Part shown: positions 51,565-62,087 of the stretch, one piece after another
How the letters are laid out: every line of letters starts with the position of its first letter
Position numbering within the stretch: the stretch's first letter is position 1
From: Vespula vulgaris
Taxonomy: Eukaryota; Arthropoda; Insecta; Hymenoptera; Vespidae
Reading direction: 5' to 3'
Assembly (NCBI RefSeq): GCF_905475345.1
Contig: NC_066603.1
Span: forward strand, 3,242,501-3,306,500
DNA: 64,000 nt
The notes under the pieces: generated by a model
What the model saw: only the letters and a program-made list of their open reading frames with translations
Databases searched by the model: none
Told to the model about the DNA's origin: nothing
Position numbers and translations under genes: made by a program

Positions 51565-51740
51565 GCCGAGATCTTTTCTAAGAACAAAAGCTATTATTTC
51601 GTAATTCTGCGATAAGAATCGACATGCCTGTTTCTTTTTTTCTTTTTTTTTTTCTTTTTCATTAATTTGCATGACTTTCAGATACTTGCAAATAATTCAA
51701 TAAATTCTTTCTTGCACTTTTCTTTTTCTCTATTCATCTA
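51565..51740 (+). pseudogene. Broken gene A, unit I
   Basis: The sequence from 51,565 aligns with the end of the intron and the start of the coding exon of the intact gene at 60,956. The acceptor AG is lost (CACAGG against CTGCG), the first ATG reads ATC, and a T-rich expansion replaces the signal-peptide codons. Similarity fades by about 51,690 and the two-cysteine loop is absent. The copy cannot make the peptide. Confidence 0.7.
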
Positions 51741-51983
51741 CAACTTCGATCTAAGGAAAGACAAATATTTGTAAAAATTTACGATTTATTTGGCGATTAA
51801 AAATCAAAAATGATAAAAGAAAAAAGTAATACTTTTTCTTTCTCTTTAGAGAAACTTAGTGAATTAAGTTTTGAAATAATGTGATTGATATATCAATAAA
51901 ATATAGATAAATATATTTAATACACCGTTTTCCTTTCTGTTGAAAAAAAAAAGACAGGAAAAGAAAACAAGAAAAGAAAAACT

Positions 51984-52788
51984 GAATGAAAAATGAGATC
52001 GCTTTAATTACACCGACTTAAAATCATAAAAATCGTGTGTCTAGTTTCACGTAGCGTGCAGGCACTCTCCACACTTAGGAATTTCTGTCTCTTAGCGATG
52101 TTGCAATAAGTATACCTGGAAGGTCCTATGCACATCTCGAAACAATTTCATTAATTCTCGAAAAATAAAAATAATCTCGTACGATCGAAGGACTCAAGAA
52201 TTGTCGATAACAAGGATCTAGACTCTACTATGCTTTAAGAAAAGATCCAAAACTTGGTCGGATCTGGTTTCGTTCATAAAATATTGTAATCAACGAAAAA
52301 ATTCTTTCTCTGTCGTTAATAATTGACCGAACGCATGATCGATATCGAACTGATGCACGTTTCGAAAAATATCGTTCGATGGTAGATCTTCGAAACGCGC
52401 ATCGATGCGAATTTTTGGAGTCGCCTGTCATCAAAACCTCGTCCGATCCTCAAAGACTCTTGGTGGGGAACGTCGTATTTAAATAATACCGCAACATCGA
52501 CTCTCGACATTTACGATGAAATTCTCGACACATATTGGCGAACGCTCGTCTCATCGTTTAACGTCGACATTCTCGTTTCTCGTGAAATACACAGGACAAT
52601 ACCGTTATGCTACAGTTCGAGCAATTTTCGAGTCTCGTCGAGCTCTTATCGAGCTCTCGTAAATAAAACGACAACGCGACGACGTAGTGACACCTGAACG
52701 CTCAGAGAACTCATCGGGAAAGTATCGGACGACGTTCGAGTAACTTCAAACGATGTAACGATCCGTTTTCCTCGAGTACAACTAATTG
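51984..52788. repeat. Duplicated block, copy 1 (near-identical to 62,088-62,890)
   Basis: About 805 bases match the second copy with roughly 15 differences by eye (about 98%), including one extra G in a G-run near 52,467. Outside the block the same two units match far less well (about 75-80% downstream). It is richer in GC than the rest of the cluster. It lies between the A and B copies of unit I; unit II lacks it. A 105-codon frame exists only in copy 2; the extra G breaks it here. No known domain is seen. Confidence 0.9.
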
Positions 52789-53260
52789 TTTCAGTCGGAA
52801 GACGCCGTCATATCGGATAGCCATTTCGACGGCCATCGATCGACTCATTTGCAAGTACACGGGTTATCCTGTGTCAGGATTAGAGAGCAGGACGTTAGTG
52901 ATCGGAGATCATCAACGAAACAACCTTGTCACCGAGTAGAATCTACTACGGTACTTTAGAACCCAACAAACGGTATTCTCAAGTATAGTAGGATATACTT
53001 GTTAGAAAAGGATCTGTTGCATGCAACGAGAGACAAACTTCTAACGATTACCGAGTGCACTTAACGTTCGATAAAAATTTCATCTTTTATCATTCATATT
53101 TTGATCAATGACGTGAATGTTTCCAACAAACCATTAACTCTCAAAAACGAAGACTCAGTGAATCGATTTATCCGAATTTAATAAATCGATAAATGAAAGT
53201 AAATGAAACTATAAATAACGATTATTATTAATTATGGTATATGTAATATTTATAGATTTT
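52789..53260. repeat. Less conserved continuation of the duplicated block
   Basis: Homologous to 62,891-63,400 but with many substitutions and small gaps. It includes the dead B promoter and first exon. Confidence 0.75.
53000..53140 (+). pseudogene. Broken gene B, unit I
   Basis: Aligns with the promoter and first exon of the intact B gene (56,452-56,600). The TATA box TATAAAAGG reads TTAGAAAAGG, the start ATG reads ATT at 53,077, and similarity disappears after about 60 bases of coding sequence. No second exon is found nearby. Confidence 0.7.
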
Positions 53261-54860
53261 TTATTGAAATTGATGATATGTTTTTTGACTGAACACTCTT
53301 CGTCTATTATCGAAACATTACATCTTGACTATTTTTACTTTCCGGCTTCGTTCGATTTTCTAAATGCATTTATCTAAATCTATTTCTACTTTATAACATC
53401 GATTTTTTTTCTGTTCCGTGTTTAAGCATAAGAGTTATTTTTCTAAATATTTATTCGTTTGTAAAAGTAATATTGTATATGTATGAATATGTAATCTTGT
53501 TTTAGTTAAAAACAAAGCATAACGTAATCTTTATATATTTTTAATCTATATTTAGATATAAATATGTATATATACATATATAATTTTTTTATACATAAAT
53601 AAAATGTTCTATATTAAAAATATACATATGTACATACACATATACACGAAGTATGGAAGATGAATATATTACTTCTATACGATTATTCCTTTTTCCTTTC
53701 TCTTTTTAATTAAAGGAACTTCATATTCAAAGGATTTTAATATTATTGATAAAAACTACATACATACGCATACACACACTCATGTAATTTTGCTTTAGTT
53801 AAAAACAAAGGATAATATAATCTTTATATAAATTTTTAATATAAAGTTTAATATAAGTTTTTAATATAAATGTTAATATATATATATATGCTTCCTTTAA
53901 ACATAAATAATATTTCCTGTCATAATTATCATATATATGTATTTATACGCGTACATACACACACATATATATATATATATACATAAAATGAAAATTTTAT
54001 TCTTATTCAATTATTCTTTTTTTTTGTTTTTTTTTTGTTTATTAAAGAATCTTCTTATTCAAATATTATTAAAAACAAAATGATTGACTCGTAAACTTTC
54101 AATAACAATTTTAAATAGCTTCGTGGATAGAATAACTTCGAGCGATCAATGATACGCGATTGATTCTAATAAAAAAAAATCGTTCGAGAAACTTAGAAAA
54201 ATCGTATTACGTATCCGATTCGTTAGGAAGACTTATAATAAACAAGTCTTATCATTGAGAAAGAAAACTTTATCAATCGTTAATTTATACTCTTCGAAAA
54301 ATCTACGATACGATCACATGATATTTGATTTTCTTGCAAGTGTTAAAAAGACATAATAATAATTAACGTTTCCATGGATATTATTACGGAATCACGTATT
54401 TATTTATTATACAATTGAGATAATAATCGATAATAATAATCGTTTCTCGCATTTACGAGTTTCTTCGATTTAATGTATCTTTAAAGATAATGTAAGAATA
54501 TAAAAAAAAAAAACGTTAAACACGTGAAAGTTTTAATGAATCCATCAACATTAGCAGATAAATTGAAATTTAATATCAAGTTGAGATCACATAGACAGAT
54601 ATTTGATAATTCAATTAAAAATTTCATATCAGAAATTTTATATTTTATACAGTTTTGACGAGGAAGCCATTCGTTTACATCCTACATATTTACTTTCGAC
54701 AAATTGTCTTATCGTCAATCGCATAACACGATCAATCCGAAAGAAACATATCTTAATGTTTTTCTCTTTTCTTTTATTTTTGTTTTGTTTTGTTTTTTTT
54801 TTCTTTCGAACGAACGGTATAATAAGCTATAAATGGTGTAATCATGTGACGTCTACGAGT
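53260..54860. other. Unit II intergenic region with decayed C-intron modules
   Basis: Two tandem copies of the TTTAGTTAAAAACA module (about 53,491-53,760 and 53,783-54,100) correspond to the gene C intron of unit I. The following 54,100-54,400 matches the C/A divergent region. The C coding exon itself is not recognisable. A weak match to its 3' end may exist at about 53,358-53,390. No gene is called. Confidence 0.5.
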
Positions 54861-54861
54861 T

Positions 54862-55066
54862 TATAAACACTCGTCGTTGAACTGAAATGGAAGGACAAAT
54901 CGTTCATTCGTATTTCTCAACGGCAAGGAACAACAGTATAATCGATTTTATAATCGGAAGAGTATTATTCGTATTATTTGTTTTAAAAAATTGTTTACAA
55001 AATTTCTTTTGAATCGTCTTAAAAAATTAGTTCTGAAATATGCAAGTACGTACGTGAGTGATCGAT
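54862..55066 (+). promoter_or_regulatory. Gene A promoter and exon 1, unit II copy
   Basis: The TATA element reads TATAAACA at 54,862 instead of TATAAATA, and the initiator region reads GACAAATCG instead of CAGATCG. A GTGAGT donor remains near 55,060. It drives a broken coding copy, if anything. Confidence 0.45.
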
Positions 55067-55287
55067 AAGCGATCGATGAAATATCACATTATTCTTGAAA
55101 ATGATTAAAAGCGCGGATCGTTCGTTCGTGTTAATTGATCAATTTTATGTCCGTCGGATAAAAGAAAGAAAAAGAAAAAGAAAAAAAACGAAAGAAAGAA
55201 AGAAAGAAAAAAAGAAAGAGAATAACGTGGATCCCTTCCAAGAACAAGATTTATCATTTTCTTATTCTACGAAAAGGAAGAGTCAGC

Positions 55288-55500
55288 ATGGGTTTTATCT
55301 CAATCATTAGCACGATTCTAATATGCATAATTTTTGCAACGATCACGTTACAAGCTACTATCGTTAATAGAAGAATTATTGAGAAACGGAAAACAGCAAT
55401 AGGATATACATTTTATCCTTAAATAATTATGGTACTAACGATGTTACGTTCATCTGGAAAAAAATACCATTCCGTTGGGTAAATGTCAGAAAATAAAAAT
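55288..55500 (+). pseudogene. Broken gene A, unit II
   Basis: The ATG at 55,288 opens a 44-residue frame whose first 20 residues keep the hydrophobic signal peptide of the intact A gene. A CAA codon just before the loop region has become TAA (55,420). A one-base deletion follows a few bases later, and part of the Gly/His-rich linker is deleted. A GGTAAATGTCAG remnant of the second-cysteine region survives out of frame near 55,478. A short secreted stub could in principle be made, but without the loop. Confidence 0.75.
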
Positions 55501-56440
55501 TATCATTTTTCGAAACGATCGTAAAAAGCACAGATTAATTTTATGTCCTTGTATAATACTTTTAAAAACACGTTCTTGCATAATATTTTTCTTTAAATTA
55601 GAATAAGAATATATTGTTTTTGGCTATTTTTTAATTTACATTATATTTCCATTATAATGATCGATCGATCGTAGTTTTTTATTCGTACGAATAAGAACGT
55701 ACGTATAGCGTTTGTAATAGTAATAATAATTATTTCGAAAAGAAAGAATTGTTTTTGTTTCGATAAATATCATTTTCATTCGTATAATCGTCAATTCGTA
55801 AAATCATGTTTATTCATATCATTTTATATCATCTAATTGAAACAAAATGATTTATTTTTTATGAATGAACGATTGAAAAATATTTGATAATATTCGTGTG
55901 ATCAAGCGTGTTTTTCTTTTCTCTTTTCCTTTTTTCTTTTTTGATTAAGGAATAAAAAAAAAAATATTCGGATTAGCGCGTCAGATACCGATTAAGTATT
56001 AAAAAGAGATATTGAATGATACCGAGAATTCAATCGTAAATTTAAAGCATACTTATACGTGTAAATATGTATGATTTATGAACATTGTGTCGTTACATTG
56101 TCAACCTATTAGATTTGATATGCAAAGAAATGATGAATAATTCAATACTAATTTTTTCGTATTTTTCCTTTTTTTCCTTTCTTCTTTTTTTTTGTACTTT
56201 TTAAAACTTTTACTCAAAAAAACAAAAAATATTTATCCTTGAAATTTCATGATTATTTGTCGATTAAGATATTACGACGATTCGTAATTAGAAATTACAA
56301 AAATAAAAAGAAAAGAGAAGAAAGGTAAAAATGTTTATTGATGATCGTTAAAATCATTAAGTTTAGTTTATGCAACTTGTAGTCGCTTCTCTTTACGATT
56401 ACAAAATTGCATCTCTAAACAGTTTTCTCAAATATAGTGG
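55501..56440. other. Spacer between A and B, unit II
   Basis: AT-rich sequence with no gene. It is homologous in parts to 61,250-62,080 of unit III, for example the TAATATTCGTGTGATCAAG region against 61,602. The 800-base duplicated block of units I and III is missing here. Confidence 0.6.
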
Positions 56441-56451
56441 GGTATAGTCAC

Positions 56452-56530
56452 TATAAAAGGATCTGTTGGATGAAACGATAGACAGATCTTTCTAACGATT
56501 TGCCAAGTGTTTATTTAACGTTCAGCAAAT
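56452..56530 (+). promoter_or_regulatory. Gene B core promoter and 5' UTR
   Basis: TATAAAAGG at 56,452 lies 32 bases before the A of CAGATC (56,484), the likely transcription start. A 47-base leader without upstream ATG leads to the start codon at 56,531. The two dead B copies have each lost this TATA box. Confidence 0.65.
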
Positions 56531-56714
56531 ATGAAATCTTTCGTTCTTTATTTCGTCACGTTTTTATTAATGATGTCACCATTTTTAACAATGGCTCATC
56601 CATTGGGTATCAAGGGCGATGAATTACTTAATATATCGAAAAATGGAACCTCGGTCAAGTTGCCTGAAATTGATTTGTCCGAAGTAGGAAGTTTACCAGG
56701 TGACTTACTCAAAC
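56531..56714 (+). CDS. Gene B exon 1: signal peptide and propeptide of a small secreted peptide
   Basis: The first coding exon of a two-exon gene for a predicted 91-residue precursor. Residues 1-22 form a clear signal peptide: Met-Lys, a hydrophobic core with Phe, Leu, Val and Met, and an Ala-His cleavage region. Residues 23-61 are an acidic, leucine-rich propeptide with one N-x-S/T glycosylation-type site. The exon ends at an excellent donor (AAAC then GTAAGTTT) in phase 1; reading on would stop seven codons later. The start is supported by the TATA box and short leader. This is the only intact B copy of three. Secreted, possibly venom or immune; activity unknown. Confidence 0.75.
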
Positions 56715-56847
56715 GTAAGTTTAACAATAGATAAGAATTATATTAACTAAAGTGAACACGATATTTATATTAATTGAACCTCTTTTTCTCTATCTCTCTT
56801 TCTCTCTTTCTCTGACTCTAATCATATATTTTTATTGATAATGTTAG
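56715..56847 (+). other. Gene B intron
   Basis: 133 bases with GTAAGT at the donor, a CT-rich stretch in the middle and TAATGTTAG at the acceptor. The phase 1 junction restores one leucine codon and keeps the frame. Confidence 0.7.
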
Positions 56848-56939
56848 TACCTACTACACTGATTTCTGGATCGGATATGAAGTGTCCTGATAATCAAAAA
56901 AAAGATGATAATGGAAACTGCCGTGACTCAGTAGAATAA
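56848..56939 (+). CDS. Gene B exon 2: two-cysteine loop
   Basis: The second coding exon encodes about 30 residues ending in the stop TAA at 56,937. It carries C-x6-D-x-N-G-x-C-R, the same signature as genes A and C, then a short acidic tail. A full AATAAA poly(A) signal follows at 56,988, only 49 bases after the stop. Its separation from exon 1 by a phase 1 intron means signal and loop are modular, unlike gene A, where both lie in one exon. Confidence 0.72.
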
Positions 56940-56999
56940 GATGAAAAATCGATCATTGATCCATTAGGTAATTATAATCTCTGATAAAATAAATCAACC

Positions 57000-57807
57000 A
57001 ATGATTTTTCGTCAATTTCGGATATATACTTTTTTCTTTTCTTTTTTTAAGGTTCGTCAAACATTGTCATGGAAAGAAAGAAAGAGGTTCGTTTGGAATT
57101 TTCGATCAAAGTTTCTTGAGGATATATTTCTTCGAAATAAATGATAAATTCTTTAATATAATACAGTTTTGTGAAATAAAAATGTACATGAATATTTGCA
57201 GATAAATATGTCCAAGTAAACATATGTCTGTATACTTGATCGAAATTTTGTTATCCAACTTGTTTCCCTCGAGTTAATTTACACTTCCAAAAGTTTAATG
57301 TTACAATTATTGATTTTTTTCTAAATAACATTGTTCGTGAATGCATATACTAATCTCGAATTATTCAAGTCATTTCAAATGCAAGGAAATATGTTTCGAG
57401 TTTGTGGTAGGAGAAGCTACGGCGTAATATAATATATATTAAAATAATATATATATATATACATATATATTATTGTAATAAAAATCAAAACACGAGCACG
57501 TTTCCATGCTATCTATGAGATAGAACTACCAGTGCTATCTTTTTCTTTTTCTTTTTTTGAAGTTCCTTTCGCTCAACTATTCCACTTTATATCATTATTA
57601 TTACTACTATTATTAATAATAATAATAATAAAAATAAGAAATAACGATAAGAACAATATGTGAAAGTAGAAATATATACTTCAATATCCTAAACATGATT
57701 TATATTTTACATTATATTAATGAAGATAATGATTCATATAATGAACAAAATAAATTTAAAAGAAAAAACATTTTTTCTTCTTTTTAAAATTTTCATATCA
57801 AACTTAC

Positions 57808-57841
<34 letters not shown>

Positions 57842-60580
57842 ATATAAATCATACTTCTTATTTTACATGTATCAATAATATTACTTTTTCATCACGCATT
57901 TGTTCTATCCCAAGAACAAGTGTTTACTATTTGTAGTTCGTATCCTTGAACGATACTACGTATCATAGAAACACTGTGAGATTCTTACGTCATCATCGAC
58001 AAAAGATATAAACATGAGAGATCGAAAAAGAAATGAGTTCAGTTTACAAACGTTAACTATACCGTAGTACACGTTAGAATCGATCGTTACGTAGAACCGA
58101 TAAGAGCTTGTACACCGATACGATCCGAGTGTATATGATAATGGTGGTACTGATAGTGATGGTGTGGGATACAAATGATGTTGAAAGAGTGGGAAAAGGA
58201 GTGAAGAAGGATGTTACGATATTCGTCAGTTTCAATTGTAGTTCATATTTCGTCCTCGTACTTAAACTGTGTCGTTTAAATCGTACACGTTTTCAATACG
58301 ACATACCAAGGCGAAAATTAACGAGTGACCTTGAGAAATTTAAATGTAACATGGACACACCTCCGGACCAATGAAGAGGATCGGATTTTCTTCCCACTTT
58401 TTTTAAACTTTTCTGCTATCACCATTAACGCTATCCTTCTTCTCCTTCTCCTTCTCCTTCTCCTTCTTCTCCTCTTTGTCCCCCCCATCTATCCCTCCCC
58501 ATCAACCCCTACCACTTCCTCCCACCCTTCTTCTTCTTCTTCTTCTTCTTCTTCCTACTCGACTTACGTAGACCTTCCCTTTCTCTCTCTCTCTCTTTTT
58601 TTTCTTTCTTTGTTATCAGAAATTCGTCGGGTATTCCTAGCGTATTGGAAATCGAGAGAACAGTTTTAGACGGTCTTTTATCGAAGACACGTTCGAATAA
58701 TTGTGAACGGAGAGGATATATCTGATTAGTGTTTTTATTGGATTAAAAATATTCTCAAGTCGACGATCGAAAAGATTCCATTTGTGCTGATTTATTTTTA
58801 TTCGTAAGGATAAAGGATAGTTGGGATTTTGAATAAATAGAAGAGCGATTGATTGGACAAAAATTGACGATAAAGATCTTTCGAAATAATGGAGTAAATA
58901 GTAGGGTATTGTGGTAAAATCTATAAAGTAAATAATTATATTGGTTTCTTACTGAGTATTATTGAATTTATTAATATCGATTATTTATGTTCTTCGAATG
59001 GATCCGGAAAGAAACGTTTTTTTTTTGTAACGTCGTACGAAAAATTTTATAGATCTTATTAATCTACGATTCTTCATTTTTTATACAAATGAAAACTGTC
59101 GTTTTTGTTATTACGGATATGTGACATTATCGGTTGAACATATTATTTTGTATTGTTAGTTTAATTTCGACAATTGTATATTTTAGTTGCGTATGCGTTG
59201 GGTGGATGTGATTATGGAAGTGTAATTTTGCTTTCGTCAAGAAATGAATGTAATGTAATCCTTTTATATTTTGAATTTTTATGTTTTTAATTGAACGCGC
59301 GCGCACACACATACACACACATACACATACGTATATATATATATTTATTTCTATTTTTTATCCATATACATATACGGTCATTTTATTCCTATTTAATTAT
59401 TCTCCTTTCTTCTTTTTTTCTTTTTATTTGAATCAAAAAATCTTATTTTAATTAAATAAAGAATTTTACTTAATTAAATGATATAATTTAATAAAGAATT
59501 TTATTTAATTAAGTAATTTGATTTAACAAAGAATAAATTTAATAATTATAATTATTAAAAAATTGATCACGTTTACAAACTTCAATAACAATTTCCATTG
59601 TTTTCTAGAATCAGATTATGAATCGATCGATCGATTTTATTGATCAGCAATAGATTTTTGATATTTTTAATCGAATACAGTTACGTATATATATTTTATA
59701 TACTTAAATATAATTGTTCTTAATAAATATCATCCACATATATATAAGCGTATATGCATATATAAAACAAAAATTTTCATCTTGTTCATTTATACCGCCC
59801 TAGTTCTTCTTTTTTAATTAAATAATTTCCTTATTCACAAAATTCTAATATTATTATTAAAAAAAAATGATTGACTCGTGTAACTTTTATTAACAATTTC
59901 AAATGGCTTATCCCGGATCGGATCAAAAATCGATCGACGATACGCGATTGTTTCAAAAAAGAAAAAAAAAAGAAAATAGAAAATCGTTAGAAAGAACATA
60001 GAAAAATCCTATTACGCAGACGATATATAGGTACGATTTAAAAACAAGTCTTTTCACTGAAGAAGAAAAGAACACGTGATCGATACTAACACATATAGAA
60101 AGAGCAACGTTTACGTGATATTGAAACTTTGTTGAAGGTGTAATACTACATAATAAGTTAACATTTCCATGAATATTGTATTATGAGGAAATATCTAATA
60201 TGTATTATGTAATGGAGATAATAATCGAACATGACGAATTAAATCTCTCACATGTTTCAATTTATCGATTTATAATGTATGTATCTTTGAAAATAACGAA
60301 AGGAATTTAAATCGTGAATTCGTTAAAACATTTTTCATAATAAATATAAAATTTCTATATTCGTTGCTTCAAACGAACAAAAAAAAAAAGAAAAAAGAAA
60401 AGGACGAAAAGAAAACAAAATTTATGATAAACAGTGAAATCAATCTTATCGAGGAAGAAATAATTGTTTACTATCGTATTTCGAGAAGTTCTATCGTCAT
60501 CATCGCAATATAATCAATCTGTGTAATATTTTTTGTTGTTTAGAATCTAAGGTAACGCTGTGTATAATCATATATCGTCT
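57000..60580. other. Spacer between unit II gene B and unit III gene A
   Basis: 57,000-59,100 is AT-rich with a few repeats (CTT and CT runs at 58,435-58,600; AAT at 57,595) and no credible gene. 59,221-59,570 and about 59,700-59,900 are two further copies of the C-intron module. 59,890-60,200 matches the C/A divergent region. No C coding exon is recognisable in this unit. Confidence 0.5.
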
Positions 60581-60584
60581 AGTT

Positions 60585-60711
60585 TATAAATACGAACAGT
60601 GGAAGCAGCGAAACGCCAGAACGTACTTATATCTCAACGATAGATACAACGATATCGATCTTGAGAGATCATTGGATTATTATTTTTTTATCATCTTAGT
60701 TCATCGTAGTT
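60585..60711 (+). promoter_or_regulatory. Gene A promoter and non-coding exon 1, unit III
   Basis: TATAAATACG at 60,585 lies 33 bases before the A of a CAGAACG initiator-like site (60,618). The first exon then runs to a strong donor GTGAGT at 60,712. A phrase CAACGATATCGATCTT within the exon is also present in unit I. The order TATA, initiator and donor is conserved across all three units. Confidence 0.6.
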
Positions 60712-60948
60712 GTGAGTAATAAGTTTCTAAGAAAACACTATGTATTCTCTCGTAAATGATTGAAAACGTGTAACATGCGTTCGAATAATTTCAATGAATT
60801 TTGTGCCTTTTAGATAAAAAAAGAAAACAATAGGAACGAAAGAACGAGAAAAATTAATAAGATAAAATAAAAACGAAACGAAGAAAAAAAATAAAGAAAA
60901 GGGTAGATCTCTTTCGAGAAACACAAGTTATTATTTTGTGTGTCACAG
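60712..60948 (+). other. Gene A 5' UTR intron
   Basis: 237 bases from GTGAGT to TGTGTGTCACAG. The acceptor lies seven bases before the start codon. The A-rich middle differs between units but the ends are conserved. Confidence 0.6.
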
Positions 60949-60955
60949 GATAAGA

Positions 60956-61198
60956 ATGGACATGCGTTTCTTTACGATCATTAGCATGATTTTCATGTGC
61001 ATCATTATTGATTCGATCACGGCTCAAGTTACCGATAAAACTAATAATGAATCTATGAAAACCACGTATCAAGGATATAAATACCATGGACGACATGGAG
61101 GCCATGCAGCTAGACCTCAAATAATTCATGGACCAATTATACCATGTCCAACAGGACAACAACATGATCCGAATGGTAAATGTAGGAATGTAGTATAA
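60956..61198 (+). CDS. Gene A: small secreted His/Gly-rich two-cysteine peptide, secapin-like
   Basis: An 80-residue precursor in one coding exon. The start is the first ATG after the acceptor; a second ATG two codons on is equally possible, and the in-frame GTG at 60,938 lies within the intron. Residues 1-24 form a strong signal peptide (Phe, Ile and Met-rich core, ending near Thr-Ala-Gln). The middle (about 40-53) is rich in Gly, His, Tyr and Arg. The C-terminal 18 residues contain C-x6-D-x-N-G-x-C-R with a Pro after the first Cys. A mature peptide with one disulfide is expected. A variant poly(A) signal ATTAAA follows at 61,245. This is the only intact A copy of three. Role unknown; a hymenopteran venom or defence peptide is the working idea. 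Confidence 0.75.
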   Translation: MDMRFFTIISMIFMCIIIDSITAQVTDKTNNESMKTTYQGYKYHGRHGGHAARPQIIHGPIIPCPTGQQHDPNGKCRNVV

Positions 61199-61259
61199 TT
61201 TTTGAACAAACTTATTTATGCAATAACGATAGCTCGTATTTTCAATTAAATATAATATA

Positions 61260-62085
61260 GAATTGATTGGAATTAGTTGGAGAATATAATATACCACGTG
61301 TATTGTTTTTCTCAAAGTTAAGAAGTTTCAAATACGTGAGATAAAGCTAGATTTATGTAATTGCGTTAGACGAGTCAATCAGTCGCAACAACATATTTTT
61401 ATAATACTGTGTATACTTATATATTCATATACGTGTTTACGTTAGTAATGATTGTTTCGTAAGAAAATCAATTTTTTCTTTAAATTACGCAATATTACGT
61501 ATTATCCCAGTTAATAATTCTAATCATAGCTCGAAACGTTAATACCTCGATTGTAATGAAATAATTTATTTTAAACGAATAAATGATTAAAAAAATGTAA
61601 CGATATTCGTATTATTAAGTGTTTTTTTTTTGTTTTTTCTCTCAACGAAAAAATAAAAATAACTCTGATTAAATAATAAAAAAAAATACTGGAGAATGTA
61701 ATCGTAGACTTAATAGACTTATCTGGATACGTATGTGTATTGATCGAAGGTAAAAATATTTTATGTATGTGTTCGTTGCGTTATTATTAGATTCGATATG
61801 AAAATAAAAGATGAATGAGAATGCATTTTACCTTGCGTTATTTTTCTCATACAACTTTTATTTCGAAAAAGACAAAATTTCTGTTAAAAATTTCGTGATG
61901 ATTTATTTATTAATTTAACATTCCATGATTCATTTGATGATTCAAAAACAAAAAAAAAATTAATGCTCGAACGTTATACGAAAGAGAGATAAACAATTTG
62001 TTTTCTTAAAAATTTAATTAACGCGTAAATAAAATATAAATAAAAGTTGCGACTCAATTCTCTTTTTTCTCGTTTAAAAATAGAA
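61260..62085. other. Spacer downstream of gene A, unit III
   Basis: AT-rich, homologous in parts to 55,520-56,180 in unit II. No frame or RNA is supported. Confidence 0.6.
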
Positions 62086-62087
62086 TT

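Noticed and set aside
52228..52510. Short minus-strand frames inside the duplicated block (also at 62,332-62,538)
   Set aside because: Frame preservation follows simply from the 98% identity of the block; no start context, signal or domain.
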